A stretch of 33,663 bases of DNA from Myxococcales bacterium (lineage in GTDB: Bacteria; Myxococcota; Myxococcia; Myxococcales; JAJYLH01). Of the stretch, positions 8,288 to 16,916 are shown in pieces. The notes beneath the pieces were generated by a model, which was not told the DNA's origin, ran no database searches, and saw only the letters and a list, made by a program, of their open reading frames with translations. The stretch covers positions 1 through 33,663 of the forward strand of contig JAJYLH010000057.1 of assembly GCA_021787845.1 (NCBI GenBank), in the 5' to 3' direction. Within the stretch, counting starts at the first letter, position 1; every line of letters starts with the position of its first letter. The translations under genes were made by a program, and so were the position numbers.

Positions 8288-9331
8288 TTACGGCTGCCCT
8301 CCCGCTGGGGAGGAGCGCCGCGCGGACGCGTACTCGCGCACGATGATCTGCGCTGCCGCGGCGACGGGCACCGCGACCAGCGCCCCTACCACCCCGGCGA
8401 ACTCCCCCAGCATCAACACCGCCATCAGGCTCACCAGCGGGTTGATGTGGACGGTCCGCCGGTAGACGAGCGGCCCCAGGACGTTCCCCTCCAGCGCGTC
8501 GTAGACGACGAAGTACGCGGCGACCGCCAGCGCCTGCCAGGGACCGCCGGTCGCCCACGCGAACAGCGCGATCGACGTGTGGACGACGGCCGGACCCGCG
8601 TAGGGCACGAGGCTCGCGAAGCCCGAGAGAATCCCCAGCGCGAGGAAGTACGGCACCCGGCTGAGGGCGAGGAAGGTCGTGGTCAGGGTCGCGTTGATGG
8701 TGCAGATGAGCGTCAGCCCCGCGAGGTAGCCGCCCACCGACCGGTAGACCGAACCCAGCACCCGGCGGTAGCGCTCCCGGTGCTCCTGGCGCGTCTGGAG
8801 AACGGCAGCGCTCACGAGCTCCTCGCCGAAGATCACCATGAAGACCGAGAGGAAGAGGACCATCGCCAGCCAGACCACTGCGCCGATGGCTCCTCCGACC
8901 GCGGCGATCGCCGGCGGCGCCACCTCCTTGAGGGACGGCGGCGCTTGTGCCCGCCTCGCGCCCTCGGCCAGATGGAACGCCCGCTCGAAGTGCCGGACGA
9001 CGGACGCGCTCTCGACGTGCCGGATGAGCACCGGCGCCCGCCGGGCCAGGTCGGCGGCCTGGCCGGCGGCTCGGGGAACCAGGGCGAAACCGGCGCCGGC
9101 CAGGGTCCCGAGGAAGGCCGCCACCACCACCGCCTTCGCCGCCCGCGCCGAAAGCCTCCACCTCGCCAGCGCCTCCACCGCGTGCGCGAGCGCCACCGCG
9201 ACCACCGCCGCCGCGAGAATCGCCGCCACCGCCGCCCGCGCGCGATAGAGAAGCCACGCGAACGCCACCACGCCCAGCCAAACCAGCGCGATTCTCAAGG
9301 ACGCCCGAACGGTGATCGGCTCTTTCTCCAC
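8288..9331 (-). CDS. AI-2E family (PerM-like) membrane permease
   Basis: A protein of about 347 residues matching the AI-2E/PerM exporter family (formerly UPF0118). Paired helices open the protein, a soluble stretch follows in the middle, and the C-terminal half carries the conserved part: SGFASLVPYAGPAVV, then YDALEGNVLGPLVYRR and VHINPL. Family members move varied small molecules or ions, and the name does not prove autoinducer-2 transport. I propose the GTG at 9331, just before the first membrane helix. A TTG at 9412 would add 27 residues, and neither has a strong ribosome site. It is the last gene of a minus-strand run, but a terminator separates it from the response regulator upstream. 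Confidence 0.82.
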   Translation of the reverse strand: MEKEPITVRASLRIALVWLGVVAFAWLLYRARAAVAAILAAAVVAVALAHAVEALARWRLSARAAKAVVVAAFLGTLAGAGFALVPRAAGQAADLARRAPVLIRHVESASVVRHFERAFHLAEGARRAQAPPSLKEVAPPAIAAVGGAIGAVVWLAMVLFLSVFMVIFGEELVSAAVLQTRQEHRERYRRVLGSVYRSVGGYLAGLTLICTINATLTTTFLALSRVPYFLALGILSGFASLVPYAGPAVVHTSIALFAWATGGPWQALAVAAYFVVYDALEGNVLGPLVYRRTVHINPLVSLMAVLMLGEFAGVVGALVAVPVAAAAQIIVREYASARRSSPAGGQP

Positions 9332-9447
9332 GTCGCGCGAGGCCTCGCCCAAGCCAACTTGCGCGCGCGCCCAGCGGCCGCCAAGCGGGCTTGCGTGGAG
9401 GATCCGTAACAATGCGAAGCCCTGGCGCGGATGGAGTCAGGATGCGC

Positions 9448-9474
9448 AAAAGGCGGTCTCGCCAAGAGGACCGC
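9448..9474 (-). terminator. rho-independent terminator after the response regulator
   Basis: Read on the minus strand, GCGGTC pairs with GACCGC around a 10-base loop and is followed by C and TTTT. It begins 6 bases past the stop codon of the single-domain response regulator. This is the only hairpin in the window with a clear T-run behind it. Confidence 0.65.
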
Positions 9475-9479
9475 AAGCG

Positions 9480-9857
9480 CTAAGCGGGCGCGGAGCGAGG
9501 CGGACGACGCAGCAGCTCCAGGAGGCGACGGGTCCCGAAGGGCTTGGCGAGAAGCTCCACCCCGCGAGGCACCTCGACCGCATCGTCGCCGGTCATCACC
9601 ACGACCAGCGTCGCCGGATCCGACCGGTGCAGCTCCCCGGCGAGCTTCGCGCCGACCGAGCCTTCGCTCAGGTGGGCGTCGAGAATCGCCGCGTGGTAGC
9701 GGCGCTCGCGCCAGCGGGTGCGCACGATCTCGACGCCGTCTGCGACCACGACCTCGAAGCCCTCCGAGCGCACCAGGTCCGCCAGCGCGAAGCGCAGATC
9801 GTCGTCGTCCTCCACAAGGAGGACGGCAGCACTCTCGGTGGGTTCGGGGCGCTCCAT
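9480..9857 (-). CDS. single-domain response regulator (REC only)
   Basis: A 125-residue receiver domain with no output domain. Expected landmarks are present: the acidic pocket VEDDDD (Asp17, Asp18), phosphoacceptor Asp60 in AAILDAHLSEG, Thr89 in VVVMTGDD, and Lys105 in LLAKPFG. Such stand-alone receivers act in phosphorelays or bind partner proteins. No kinase gene lies directly beside it; the nearest is the haem-c sensor kinase about 2.6 kb away, which has its own NarL-type partner. The ATG at 9857 is the first plausible start before the domain. The in-frame upstream extension overlaps the zinc-ribbon gene and is not credible. A terminator follows its stop. Confidence 0.82.
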   Translation of the reverse strand: MERPEPTESAAVLLVEDDDDLRFALADLVRSEGFEVVVADGVEIVRTRWRERRYHAAILDAHLSEGSVGAKLAGELHRSDPATLVVVMTGDDAVEVPRGVELLAKPFGTRRLLELLRRPPRSAPA

Positions 9858-9940
9858 CGGGCCAACAGGAGAGTGCAGTCGGACCGCGCAGGCGTCAAGA
9901 AAGCACAAGGCCGATCTGTCGGCGATTCGACCTGGCGGCG

Positions 9941-10459
9941 CTAGCCACCGTGCCGCGCGCGACAGTGGGGGCAGAAGAACGGCTGCCGCCAGGATGCCTG
10001 GAGCTTGAGCTCGCCGCCGCAGCACAGGAGCGGTGCCGCCTCCATGTCGTCCGGCTCGGGCGGCAGGTCTCCCGGCGCGGGCTCCGGGGGCACCGGGATG
10101 AACGTCAGGTACGGGTTCTCGTCGAGGTGGCGCTCGACTTCCTTGAGCTGCACATAGCGGACTTCGCCGGCGGTCGCGCGCGCCCGCGCCTGGACGTACT
10201 CGCGCTGCGCCGCCGTCAAGAACCTCTCGGCGCTGGCGGCGTGGCCGCAATAGGGGCAGAAGCGGTTCGGGAGAGCGGGAAGCTCCTGGGCGTTCGCGTG
10301 GGCGAGCGCCAGCACGAACACGGCGTGCAGGACCGGCTCGTCGGCGCCGCGAGCGGGCATCTTGAACTGCCGGGAACAGGCCGGACATGCCCGGCGCACG
10401 AACCCCGCGGGGTCTTCCGCCAGCCTAAGCCGTTCGATGTCCGGCCCCGACGGCGCCAT
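9941..10459 (-). CDS. zinc-ribbon protein of unknown function
   Basis: A 172-residue soluble protein with four cysteine pairs: CPAC near residue 25, CPYC near 69, CC near 146 and CPHC near 163. The first two pairs can make one zinc ribbon and the last two another. The middle holds a helical linker (AAQREYVQARARATAGEVRYVQ) and a Pro- and acid-rich stretch. There is no signal peptide, so it is probably cytoplasmic. I do not recognise a named family. Nucleic-acid or protein contacts are typical of zinc ribbons, but that would be a guess here. It lies just upstream of the response regulator on the same strand with an 83-bp gap, so co-transcription is possible. Confidence 0.7.
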   Translation of the reverse strand: MAPSGPDIERLRLAEDPAGFVRRACPACSRQFKMPARGADEPVLHAVFVLALAHANAQELPALPNRFCPYCGHAASAERFLTAAQREYVQARARATAGEVRYVQLKEVERHLDENPYLTFIPVPPEPAPGDLPPEPDDMEAAPLLCCGGELKLQASWRQPFFCPHCRARHGG

Positions 10460-10617
10460 CGCCCGACCAAGTTGGCGGCGGCTGGACCGAGGCGCAACCT
10501 CGCCGGCGCCCGGCGCAATAGGTCCGTCCAGGGTGGAAAGGATTTGCGCGCCCTCGAGCCACCGAGCTGCGACGCCCGGTCGGGACGCGGTTCTCGGGAA
10601 GGAACGCGACCTGGGTC

Positions 10618-11319
10618 CTAGCGCAGCCGGGCGTCGGGCACGGCCGCGTCGGCCGGGGGCGGGCTCGAGGCGAGCGATCGCTCGAGGAGCACCGCCGAGG
10701 CGAGCAGCGCCACCCGCCGGTCGGAATCGGAAAGGGCGTGCACGATGTCGCCGTCGAGCCGCAGGTTTCCCGGGCGGTCGGGCCCCGTCAGGAGCAGCCG
10801 CAGACCCTCCCGCCGATGCTCAGCGGAACCGGATTCGATGAGCGGCAGCACATCTCCCGAGCGGCGGCGGAAAAGAGGGGCGATGAGCTCCGGGTGCGGT
10901 GGGAGGCCCTCAGAGAGGGCGGGAGCGGTGTGGCTGAGCTCCTGGCGGCAGGCTTCGCGGACGAAGGGGTTGGTGTCGGTGCGGGCGAGGTCGGCGAGGC
11001 CGGACTTCCCCCCGTCGCGCGCCTCGATGCCGCAGAGGGCAATCGCGGCGCCGGCGGCGAGGAGCGCATCGTCCCCGGCGACCAGGAGGCGCAGGCGCGG
11101 CACCTGGGCGGGGACCTTCAGGGCGCTCACCGCCAGGGCGAGGTCGGCGGTGGCGGCGGGCGAGCCGCCACGCGCCTTGGCGAGGGCGACGAGAATCCGC
11201 TCCCCGAGGACTTGCTGCCGGGCGATTGCGCTCTTGGGAAGCGACACCGGCGCATGACACGCGCCGGCGCCGGCCACGGTCAAGGGCAGCAGGACTCGGA
11301 GAACCAACGACCGCCGCAT
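10618..11319 (-). CDS. HEAT-repeat-like lipoprotein
   Basis: A 233-residue predicted lipoprotein: MRRSLVLRVLLPLTVAGAGAC gives a lipobox (AGAC) with Cys21 as anchor. The body is almost entirely helical and Leu/Ala-rich, with HEAT-like signatures such as DPNPFVREA-type turns (TDTNPFVREACRQELS) and a late DSDRRVALLASAVLLE helix. HEAT solenoids usually act as protein-binding scaffolds. It follows the four-haem cytochrome gene on the same strand after 232 bp, so a shared envelope role is possible but not shown. It ends in a short Pro/Ala-rich tail. Confidence 0.7.
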   Translation of the reverse strand: MRRSLVLRVLLPLTVAGAGACHAPVSLPKSAIARQQVLGERILVALAKARGGSPAATADLALAVSALKVPAQVPRLRLLVAGDDALLAAGAAIALCGIEARDGGKSGLADLARTDTNPFVREACRQELSHTAPALSEGLPPHPELIAPLFRRRSGDVLPLIESGSAEHRREGLRLLLTGPDRPGNLRLDGDIVHALSDSDRRVALLASAVLLERSLASSPPPADAAVPDARLR

Positions 11320-11551
11320 CGCTCCGGCAGCAGATCTTGCCCCATCCGCCGGCCAGGATCACGCGTCCGGTGGGTTTGCGGCGCGCCCACCCGGGCCGTC
11401 TGGGTACGGCTGTCGAGATCCATCCCTCGCGCGACGCGCTCCCGCGTCGAACAGCTCTCGAGCGTCAGCGGGCGCGAGATTCCCGCGGCGGGACGGCCTC
11501 GTTTCGGGCCTTCCCGCCGCCGACCGGAACCGCAACCACCAGGCGGGGGCG

Positions 11552-11908
11552 CTAGTGCTTATGGCACTGCATGCACTTGACCGGCGCCTTCGGGTGGGTC
11601 GCCAATTCCTTCTCGTGGCAACCCTTGCACCGGGTGTGCATCGCGTCCTTGAGGCTGGGCTTCTTTCCCTCGGCCTTGGCCTTGTGGCAATTCGTGCAGG
11701 CGCCGGCCTGGACGCCCTTGTGGTGGCAGGTCGTGCACTTGAGGTGGAGGGCCATGTAGTGCTTCTGGTGGGGGAAGGTGACGTTCCCCGGCTTGGCCTT
11801 GAACGTCACGCTCTTCGGGGGGGCCTTGGCGGTGCCGGTCGCCGGCAGCGCTGCCGCCAGGAAGATGGCGGCCCCCAGGATTCCCAGAATGCGTCCGATG
11901 CGGTTCAT
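11552..11908 (-). CDS. periplasmic four-haem cytochrome c (c3/c7 type)
   Basis: A 118-residue cytochrome with a signal peptide (MNRIGRILGILGAAIFLAAA, cleavage near residue 26). It has four CxxCH haem-binding motifs: CTTCH at 58, CTNCH at 71, CKGCH at 94 and CMQCH at 112. An early FPHQKH supplies histidines typical of the sixth ligands of c3/c7 cytochromes. It should be a soluble periplasmic electron shuttle. Related c7 proteins such as Geobacter PpcA carry three haems and c3 proteins carry four; this one has four with regular CxxCH spacing. GAGGAG lies 8 bases before the ATG. It could accept electrons from the membrane cytochromes encoded at 18.4-20.3 kb; that link is inferred. Confidence 0.9.
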   Translation of the reverse strand: MNRIGRILGILGAAIFLAAALPATGTAKAPPKSVTFKAKPGNVTFPHQKHYMALHLKCTTCHHKGVQAGACTNCHKAKAEGKKPSLKDAMHTRCKGCHEKELATHPKAPVKCMQCHKH

Positions 11909-12437
11909 TGCGCTTCTCCTCGGTGTCGATTCACCGCGACATGGGACCCAGCGTGGGCCCGTTTATCCCGACCTCGGCGTTAGACGACCGGCCGGTGCCA
12001 GACATTCTCGGGAGTCGGCCGCGAGGCCGACCGGGTGCCCGCCCGCTCCGGGCCGCCTCGCGCGCCGCGAGCGCCAGAGCTCGGGCCGGGCGCAGTCCGC
12101 ACGCGGCTCCACGGGGCATCGTTCACCACGTCGTCTCTCATGGAGGAGGCACGCTAGCGCCGCCCCGTCGACTCGTCAACTCTCGGATCGCCGACGGCGG
12201 CGATGGCGACGAGCAGGCCGGCTCGCGAGCGGCAAGAAGTCGGCGGGCCTCGCGGGGTTCCCCGGCCGGGCGATTTCCACGGTCGCTCATGAGCCGCTGG
12301 TGCTGCGGGAGTCGATTCCTTAAGGCCACCCGAGCGCGGGTGCCCGCTGGCAGGGGCTGGAAGACGGCGAGGGTGCCCTTACGGGATCCGAGGCGCCTGT
12401 TTTGCCCGATTCTGTCGGCAGGTGTAACAAGCCGTCG
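11909..12437. other. intergenic region upstream of two divergent redox genes
   Basis: A gap of 529 bp between the four-haem cytochrome (minus) and the haem-c sensor kinase (plus). I see no credible gene in it. Near the right side TTGCCC and TGTAAC stand 16 bases apart, just upstream of the kinase, and could be a weak -35/-10 pair. A small hairpin CACCC/GGGTG lies at 12327-12342. As the control region of both genes it is a sensible place to look for NarL-type sites, but I cannot name one. Confidence 0.4.
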
Positions 12438-14786
12438 ATGCCCTGCTCACCGGGCCGACGCCGCTGGCAGAACAGCCTCTACGCGCGAGCTGCCCTCTTC
12501 TGGATTCTCGGGAGCGCGAGCCTCATCGGCGCGGTGACCGCGCTCTCGACGATGATGCTCGACGAATCGGTCGACCGCCTGCTCAAGGAACGGACCGACC
12601 TCGCGCGGACGGTCGGAGTGCTGCTCGAGGACCGGCTGGCGGCGGATCTCGATCGGCTTGCCGAGGTGGTCAGTCCGCTCGTCGGGGGGCGGCAGGGCTT
12701 CCTCGATACTCAAGCGCTCCAGGCGAGCTTGAAGCGGGAGGTCGGCGGAACGATCTTCTCCCAGGGCGCGCTGGTCTTGGACGCGAAGGGCGCACTGCTC
12801 GCCGCGGTGCCGCCGCAAATCGCCGACCTGCGGCCGGCGCTCGCTCTCCCGGGCCCCGGACGCCTCGCCGGCGGCGAGAAGCTCAGCATCACCCCTCTCG
12901 TCTACCCGCCGAAGGGCTCGCGACCGGTTCTCGTCCTGGTGAAGGCGCTCTTGACGCCGAACGGGAGCGTCGCCGCTTACCTGGCGGGCGTCTTGAGCCC
13001 GTCTTCGACCGACCTCCTCCACGCCCTGGCGCGCCAAGCGGGGACCGGCCACGCCGACTTCGACCTGGTGGACGCGAACGGGGTGGTGGTCGCCTCGACC
13101 GACCGGCACACCCTCTTTCGCAGCGCCGACCACGGCGAGGTCCTCACCCGGGCCATCGCTCAGCACCAGGACCTGCGCGGCCAGTGCCACCGCTGCCACC
13201 TCGCGGCGAGCCACCGGACCATGCGCGCGACCGACGTGATGGCCTTCGCGCCGCTGCCGACGCTCGAGCTCGGCGTCGTCGTCCACCAGCCGGAGAAGGA
13301 GGCGCTGGCGCCCGCCTTCACCCTGCGCCGGCGGCTCGTCGGCCTGGGCGTGTCGTTCGTCGTCCTCTTCCTGCTCTTCGCGGGCGCCTCCGTCCGCAGC
13401 GTGGTCCATCCGGTCACCCGGTTGACGCGGGCGGTCCGCGAGCAGGAGAACGAGAGCGGTCGCCTCCACCTGCCGACTTTCGGGCGCGACGAGGTGGGGA
13501 CGCTCGCGCGCACCTTGGAGAAGTGGCGGGGGAACCTGATGGATTCCCTGGCCGCGGTCCGGCGCCACCAAGAAGCGCTGCACGAGGAGATCGAGGCGAC
13601 GAGACGCCACCTGGAAGCGCTCCAGTTCATCGCGGCGCAGGCGATGCTCGGCGCCGACGCCCAGGCGATCGTCGAGCAGGGGCTCACCCGGACGCTCGAC
13701 CTCCTGGGCCTCAGGGCGGGCGCCTTGCGGGTGCGGCACGAGGAGCGGACGCTCCTCGCCCGCCGCGAGCTGTCCGAGAGCGTTGCCGAAGAGCTTCTGG
13801 GCCGGTGCGAGCGGGCCCTCTGCCGCGCGGCCGGGTCCGACCCGGCCTTGGGCTTCGCGGTCTGCCAGAGCGGCCGGACGCCATCCAGCCTGCCTGAGGC
13901 GGACCCGCCTCTCGAGACCGTCCTCGGAGCCTTCCACCGGGCGCCGCAAGGCCTGGAGATCAGTTGCGTCCTCGCCGACCCGGAAGCGCGGGGGCCGGTG
14001 GAAGAGCGCTGGGTCCAGTCGCTGCTCTCCCACCTCGGCATCAGCGTGATGAACCGGCTCTTGCGCCAGAAGGCGCTGGAGCGCCAGCAGCTCCAGGCCG
14101 AGTACCTGCGCCGGGTGCTGGACGCCCAGGAGGACGAGCGCCGCCGGGTCGCGCGGGAGCTGCACGACACGGTGTCGCAGGACCTCGCGGCGCTGCGGCT
14201 GGAGATCGAGCGGCTGCAGAAGAGAGCGTCGGACCCGTCCCTCCGGGCGAAGCTGCACGACCTGGAAGACCGGGCCCACGCGATGCTCCTCGCGGTGAGG
14301 GGCACCGTTCTCGACCTGCGTCTGAGCGTTCTGGAGAACATGGGCTTTCTGCCGGCGCTCCAGTGGCACCTGGAGCGCATCGAGCGCGAGCACCAGGTCC
14401 GCGGGACGCTTGCCGTCGACGGCGAGGAGGTGCGTCTCGCCTACGAGCGCAGCGTCACGCTCTTTCGCATCTTCCAGGAGGCGCTGCAGAACGCGATTTC
14501 GCACGGGCACCCGGAGCACGTCTTCGTCACGGTCGCCTTCTCGCCCGCGCGGGTCCTTCTCACCGTCGAGGACGACGGGAGCGGTTTCGACCTCACGGCG
14601 CTGCGCCACCGCGACCCGGCGGAGCACGGGCGCGGCCTCGGCCTGACCGGGATGGAGGAGCGGGCGCGGCTCTTGGGCGGCACCGTCGAGATCTCCAGCC
14701 GGCCGCAAGAGGGCACGGTCGTCAGGGTAACGGTTCCGCTGCCGCAAGGCGAGAGGGCTCAAGCCCCCATCGAGGAGAGCGCATGA
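12438..14786 (+). CDS. NarX/LiaS-type histidine kinase with a haem-c periplasmic sensor
   Basis: A membrane sensor kinase of 782 residues from the chosen ATG; numbers here count from an in-frame TTG at 12402, 12 codons earlier. The first membrane helix is at about 30-52. A periplasmic sensor region (53-305) holds QCHRCHLAA, a CxxCH haem-c motif (Cys262, Cys265, His266). The second helix is at about 311-333, followed by HAMP (334-385), a coiled coil, a GAF-like domain (about 405-550), and a HisKA_3 dimerisation domain with ARELHDTVSQ (His588). The HATPase_c domain has its N box at EALQNAISHG, then DDGSGFD and GRGLGLTGMEER. The haem motif suggests redox or gas sensing in the periplasm. Its ATGA stop overlaps the response-regulator start, so the two are translated together. 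Confidence 0.9.
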   Translation: MPCSPGRRRWQNSLYARAALFWILGSASLIGAVTALSTMMLDESVDRLLKERTDLARTVGVLLEDRLAADLDRLAEVVSPLVGGRQGFLDTQALQASLKREVGGTIFSQGALVLDAKGALLAAVPPQIADLRPALALPGPGRLAGGEKLSITPLVYPPKGSRPVLVLVKALLTPNGSVAAYLAGVLSPSSTDLLHALARQAGTGHADFDLVDANGVVVASTDRHTLFRSADHGEVLTRAIAQHQDLRGQCHRCHLAASHRTMRATDVMAFAPLPTLELGVVVHQPEKEALAPAFTLRRRLVGLGVSFVVLFLLFAGASVRSVVHPVTRLTRAVREQENESGRLHLPTFGRDEVGTLARTLEKWRGNLMDSLAAVRRHQEALHEEIEATRRHLEALQFIAAQAMLGADAQAIVEQGLTRTLDLLGLRAGALRVRHEERTLLARRELSESVAEELLGRCERALCRAAGSDPALGFAVCQSGRTPSSLPEADPPLETVLGAFHRAPQGLEISCVLADPEARGPVEERWVQSLLSHLGISVMNRLLRQKALERQQLQAEYLRRVLDAQEDERRRVARELHDTVSQDLAALRLEIERLQKRASDPSLRAKLHDLEDRAHAMLLAVRGTVLDLRLSVLENMGFLPALQWHLERIEREHQVRGTLAVDGEEVRLAYERSVTLFRIFQEALQNAISHGHPEHVFVTVAFSPARVLLTVEDDGSGFDLTALRHRDPAEHGRGLGLTGMEERARLLGGTVEISSRPQEGTVVRVTVPLPQGERAQAPIEESA

Positions 14787-15448
14787 GGTCGCCGGTCCGA
14801 CTGGTGCTCGCCGACGACCACACGGTGCTCCGGGTCGGCCTGCGCGCCTTCTTCGAGGAGCAGACCGATCCGGGCTTCGTGGTGGTGGGCGAGGCGGCGG
14901 ACGGCGAGCAGGCGATCGTGCTGGTGGAGAGCACGCACCCGGAGCTCTTGCTCTTGGACATCTCGATGCCCGGCCTCGGCGGGCTCGGGACCACCATCGA
15001 GCTGCGGCGGCGCGGCCTCAAGGTTCCGATCCTGGTCCTCACCCAGCACGCCGAGTCCGTCTACCTCAAGCGGCTCCTGGAGGCGGGAGCGAACGGGTAC
15101 ATCCTGAAGAGCGCGCGCGGCGAGGAGCTCCTGGCGGCGATTCGGGCGGTCCTGAGCGGGGGGACCTACATCGAGCCGAGCCTGGCGAGCGATTTCGTCT
15201 CCCAGGCGCTCGGGGAGGAGACGGCGACGAGCGTCGAGGACGCCTTCCAGAAGCTGACGCCGCGCGAGCGGGAGGTGTTGAAGCTCGTCGCGGAGGGGTT
15301 GAGCAACAAGGAAATCGCGCAGAGCCTGGACGTCGCGGTGAAGACCGTGATGGCGCACCGGGCGAACCTGATGGACAAGCTCGGCATCCGCAACCACTCG
15401 AAGCTCGTGCAGTTCGCGATCAAGATGGGGCTGGTCGCGGTCGAGTGA
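14783..15448 (+). CDS. NarL/LuxR-family response regulator
   Basis: A 221-residue response regulator. The receiver domain (1-125) has acidic residues Asp11 and Asp12, phosphoacceptor Asp59 in LLLLDISMPG, Thr87 and Lys109. The LuxR-type helix-turn-helix (about 156-218) reads LTPREREVLKLVAEGLSNKEI, with the recognition helix in VKTVMAHRANLMDKLG. Its ATG overlaps the kinase stop by ATGA, with GAGGAG just upstream, so it is the cognate partner of the haem-c kinase. It should bind DNA as a dimer once phosphorylated. The targets are unknown; the cytochrome genes on either side are the obvious candidates. Confidence 0.93.
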   Translation: MRSPVRLVLADDHTVLRVGLRAFFEEQTDPGFVVVGEAADGEQAIVLVESTHPELLLLDISMPGLGGLGTTIELRRRGLKVPILVLTQHAESVYLKRLLEAGANGYILKSARGEELLAAIRAVLSGGTYIEPSLASDFVSQALGEETATSVEDAFQKLTPREREVLKLVAEGLSNKEIAQSLDVAVKTVMAHRANLMDKLGIRNHSKLVQFAIKMGLVAVE

Positions 15449-15474
15449 GGACGGAGCGCCGACGCCGGTCGGAC

Positions 15475-15951
15475 CTACCGCCGCTTCAACCCGTCGAGCA
15501 CCCGCTCCAGCTCCGTCGGAGCGAGGGTCGAGATCACCCAGGCGGTCCGGCCGTCGAAGGAGCGGGAGAGCTGGTGCCAAGGCGGAGCGCAGCCGCTAGG
15601 CGTCGACGCGGGCAGGCACCTCGCGGCGGCGCGCATCGCGTCGGGCACCGGGGAACCGATTCCGAGCCAGAGGACCGGTCCCGGTGTCCGACGGGGTTCG
15701 ATCTCCATCCACCAGCCCGGCCGCCGGCCGTCGCGCCGGAAGACCCGCGCCGGTGGCCACGAGAGCGCTTCCGGCAGGTAGGAGGGCAGCAGCACCGGTT
15801 CCATCGAGCGCTCGAGCGCGCGCACCGAGCCGACCACCACCCACCCGACCGAGCGGGAGGGCCCCAGGAGGAGCCGGTCGGCGGCCAGCACCACCGCCGC
15901 GAGGACGATGGTCCATAGGAGCGCTTTCAAGGTACTCGCCAGGCGCTTCAT
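15475..15951 (-). CDS. small membrane-anchored protein of unknown function
   Basis: A 158-residue protein with one N-terminal hydrophobic helix (about 9-30, LLWTIVLAAVVLAADRLLL), then a domain that should lie outside the cytoplasm. The ATG at 15951 overlaps the TGA of the peptidase gene upstream (ATGA), so translation is coupled and the two products likely act together. Two cysteines (CLPASTPSGC) sit close enough to form a disulphide. I do not recognise the domain. It ends convergent with the NarL-type regulator gene, 26 bp away. Confidence 0.7.
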   Translation of the reverse strand: MKRLASTLKALLWTIVLAAVVLAADRLLLGPSRSVGWVVVGSVRALERSMEPVLLPSYLPEALSWPPARVFRRDGRRPGWWMEIEPRRTPGPVLWLGIGSPVPDAMRAAARCLPASTPSGCAPPWHQLSRSFDGRTAWVISTLAPTELERVLDGLKRR

Positions 15952-16916
15952 CCGAGAGACCAGAGGAGGAGGGCCAGGAGCAGGCTGGCACCGGTGACGA
16001 AGAGCGGCGGCGCTGCCCAGGGGCGTGAGGGCTTGAGCAGGCGTTCGACCCGGTCGCGGGTCGCGGCGGCATTCGCGCGACGAACCACCTCGGCGCGCGC
16101 GCGCCTCCAGGGGGTGGCGTCGGCCGGCGCCGGCGCGGGGGTGCCGTGGGCCTTGAGGATGGCGCTCGCGAGGGCGGCGGGCCGGTCGAGCACCCGCGCC
16201 GCGACCGCGTCGCAGGCGGCCTCCTCCGCCTCCACGAACTCGCGAAAGAGGGCGAGCACCGCCGGGTTGAACGCCTGGAGGCAGCGCGCGAGCCACACCC
16301 CGAAGAGGCGCAGGTTGCCGCCGCGGGCGTGGTGCGCGAGCTCATGGGCCACCGCGCCGTCGAGCTCCTGGTCGTCGAGCTGGTCGAGCAGCCCCCGCGA
16401 GAGCACGATCCGATTTTCGGCGAACCCGTGGAGCGCGGAAACCCGGTCGTCGACCTCGAGGCGGAAGATGCGCGGGAGGCGGCCGCGGGGCAGCGTCCAT
16501 CCCGCGGCGCGGAAGGCGGCGAGCACCCGGGCGAGCGCGGCGTCGAGCCGATCGTCAGCGCTCTCGGTAGCCGGCTGCGGTCTCATCCGGCTTCGCAGCG
16601 CGGGCACCACCTCCTGGAAGAGGAAGAGCAACACGGTGCCGCCGAGGAGGGCCGCCGCCACGACCGCCGTCGCGACGCCCCCTTCGCCGACGAGCACGGC
16701 CCATTCGTCCGCACGAAACACGCTCAGGCGCTCGGGCAAGGTGGGCAGGCCGGCGAGGCGCCAGGCGAGAAGGAGGGGCGGCAGCAACACCGCTCGGCGC
16801 AGGAGGTCAGACCAGGCGGGAGCCGCAAGCGCAGCCGCCAGCCGCCGGAGCCCGGCCATCCACACGAGGGCGACCACCCCCTGGGCCAGATTCTGGATGA
16901 CGGCCCGCAGGAGCAT
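15948..16916 (-). CDS. M48/M56-type membrane metallopeptidase
   Basis: A 322-residue integral membrane zinc peptidase. Helices at about 8-30, 40-55 and 80-100 precede a cytoplasm- or membrane-facing catalytic region. The zinc motif is AHELAHH (His191, Glu192, His195). The third ligand is probably Glu232 in EEAACDAVAARVL, matching the ExxxD pattern. A last helix lies at the C-terminus (LFVTGASLLLALLLWSL). The layout resembles BlaR1/M56 or short M48 peptidases. BlaR1-type proteins normally sit with a BlaI/MecI repressor; none is here. Instead it is coupled to a small anchored protein. I chose the ATG at 16916 because the first membrane helix begins there; the in-frame extension upstream is low-complexity and runs over repeats. 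Confidence 0.82.
   Translation of the reverse strand: MLLRAVIQNLAQGVVALVWMAGLRRLAAALAAPAWSDLLRRAVLLPPLLLAWRLAGLPTLPERLSVFRADEWAVLVGEGGVATAVVAAALLGGTVLLFLFQEVVPALRSRMRPQPATESADDRLDAALARVLAAFRAAGWTLPRGRLPRIFRLEVDDRVSALHGFAENRIVLSRGLLDQLDDQELDGAVAHELAHHARGGNLRLFGVWLARCLQAFNPAVLALFREFVEAEEAACDAVAARVLDRPAALASAILKAHGTPAPAPADATPWRRARAEVVRRANAAATRDRVERLLKPSRPWAAPPLFVTGASLLLALLLWSLG

Noticed and set aside
12447-14762. A 771-codon open frame antisense to the sensor kinase
   Set aside because: It mirrors the kinase codon by codon and arises because GC-rich third positions suppress stop codons in the antisense frame. It has no domain or ribosome site.
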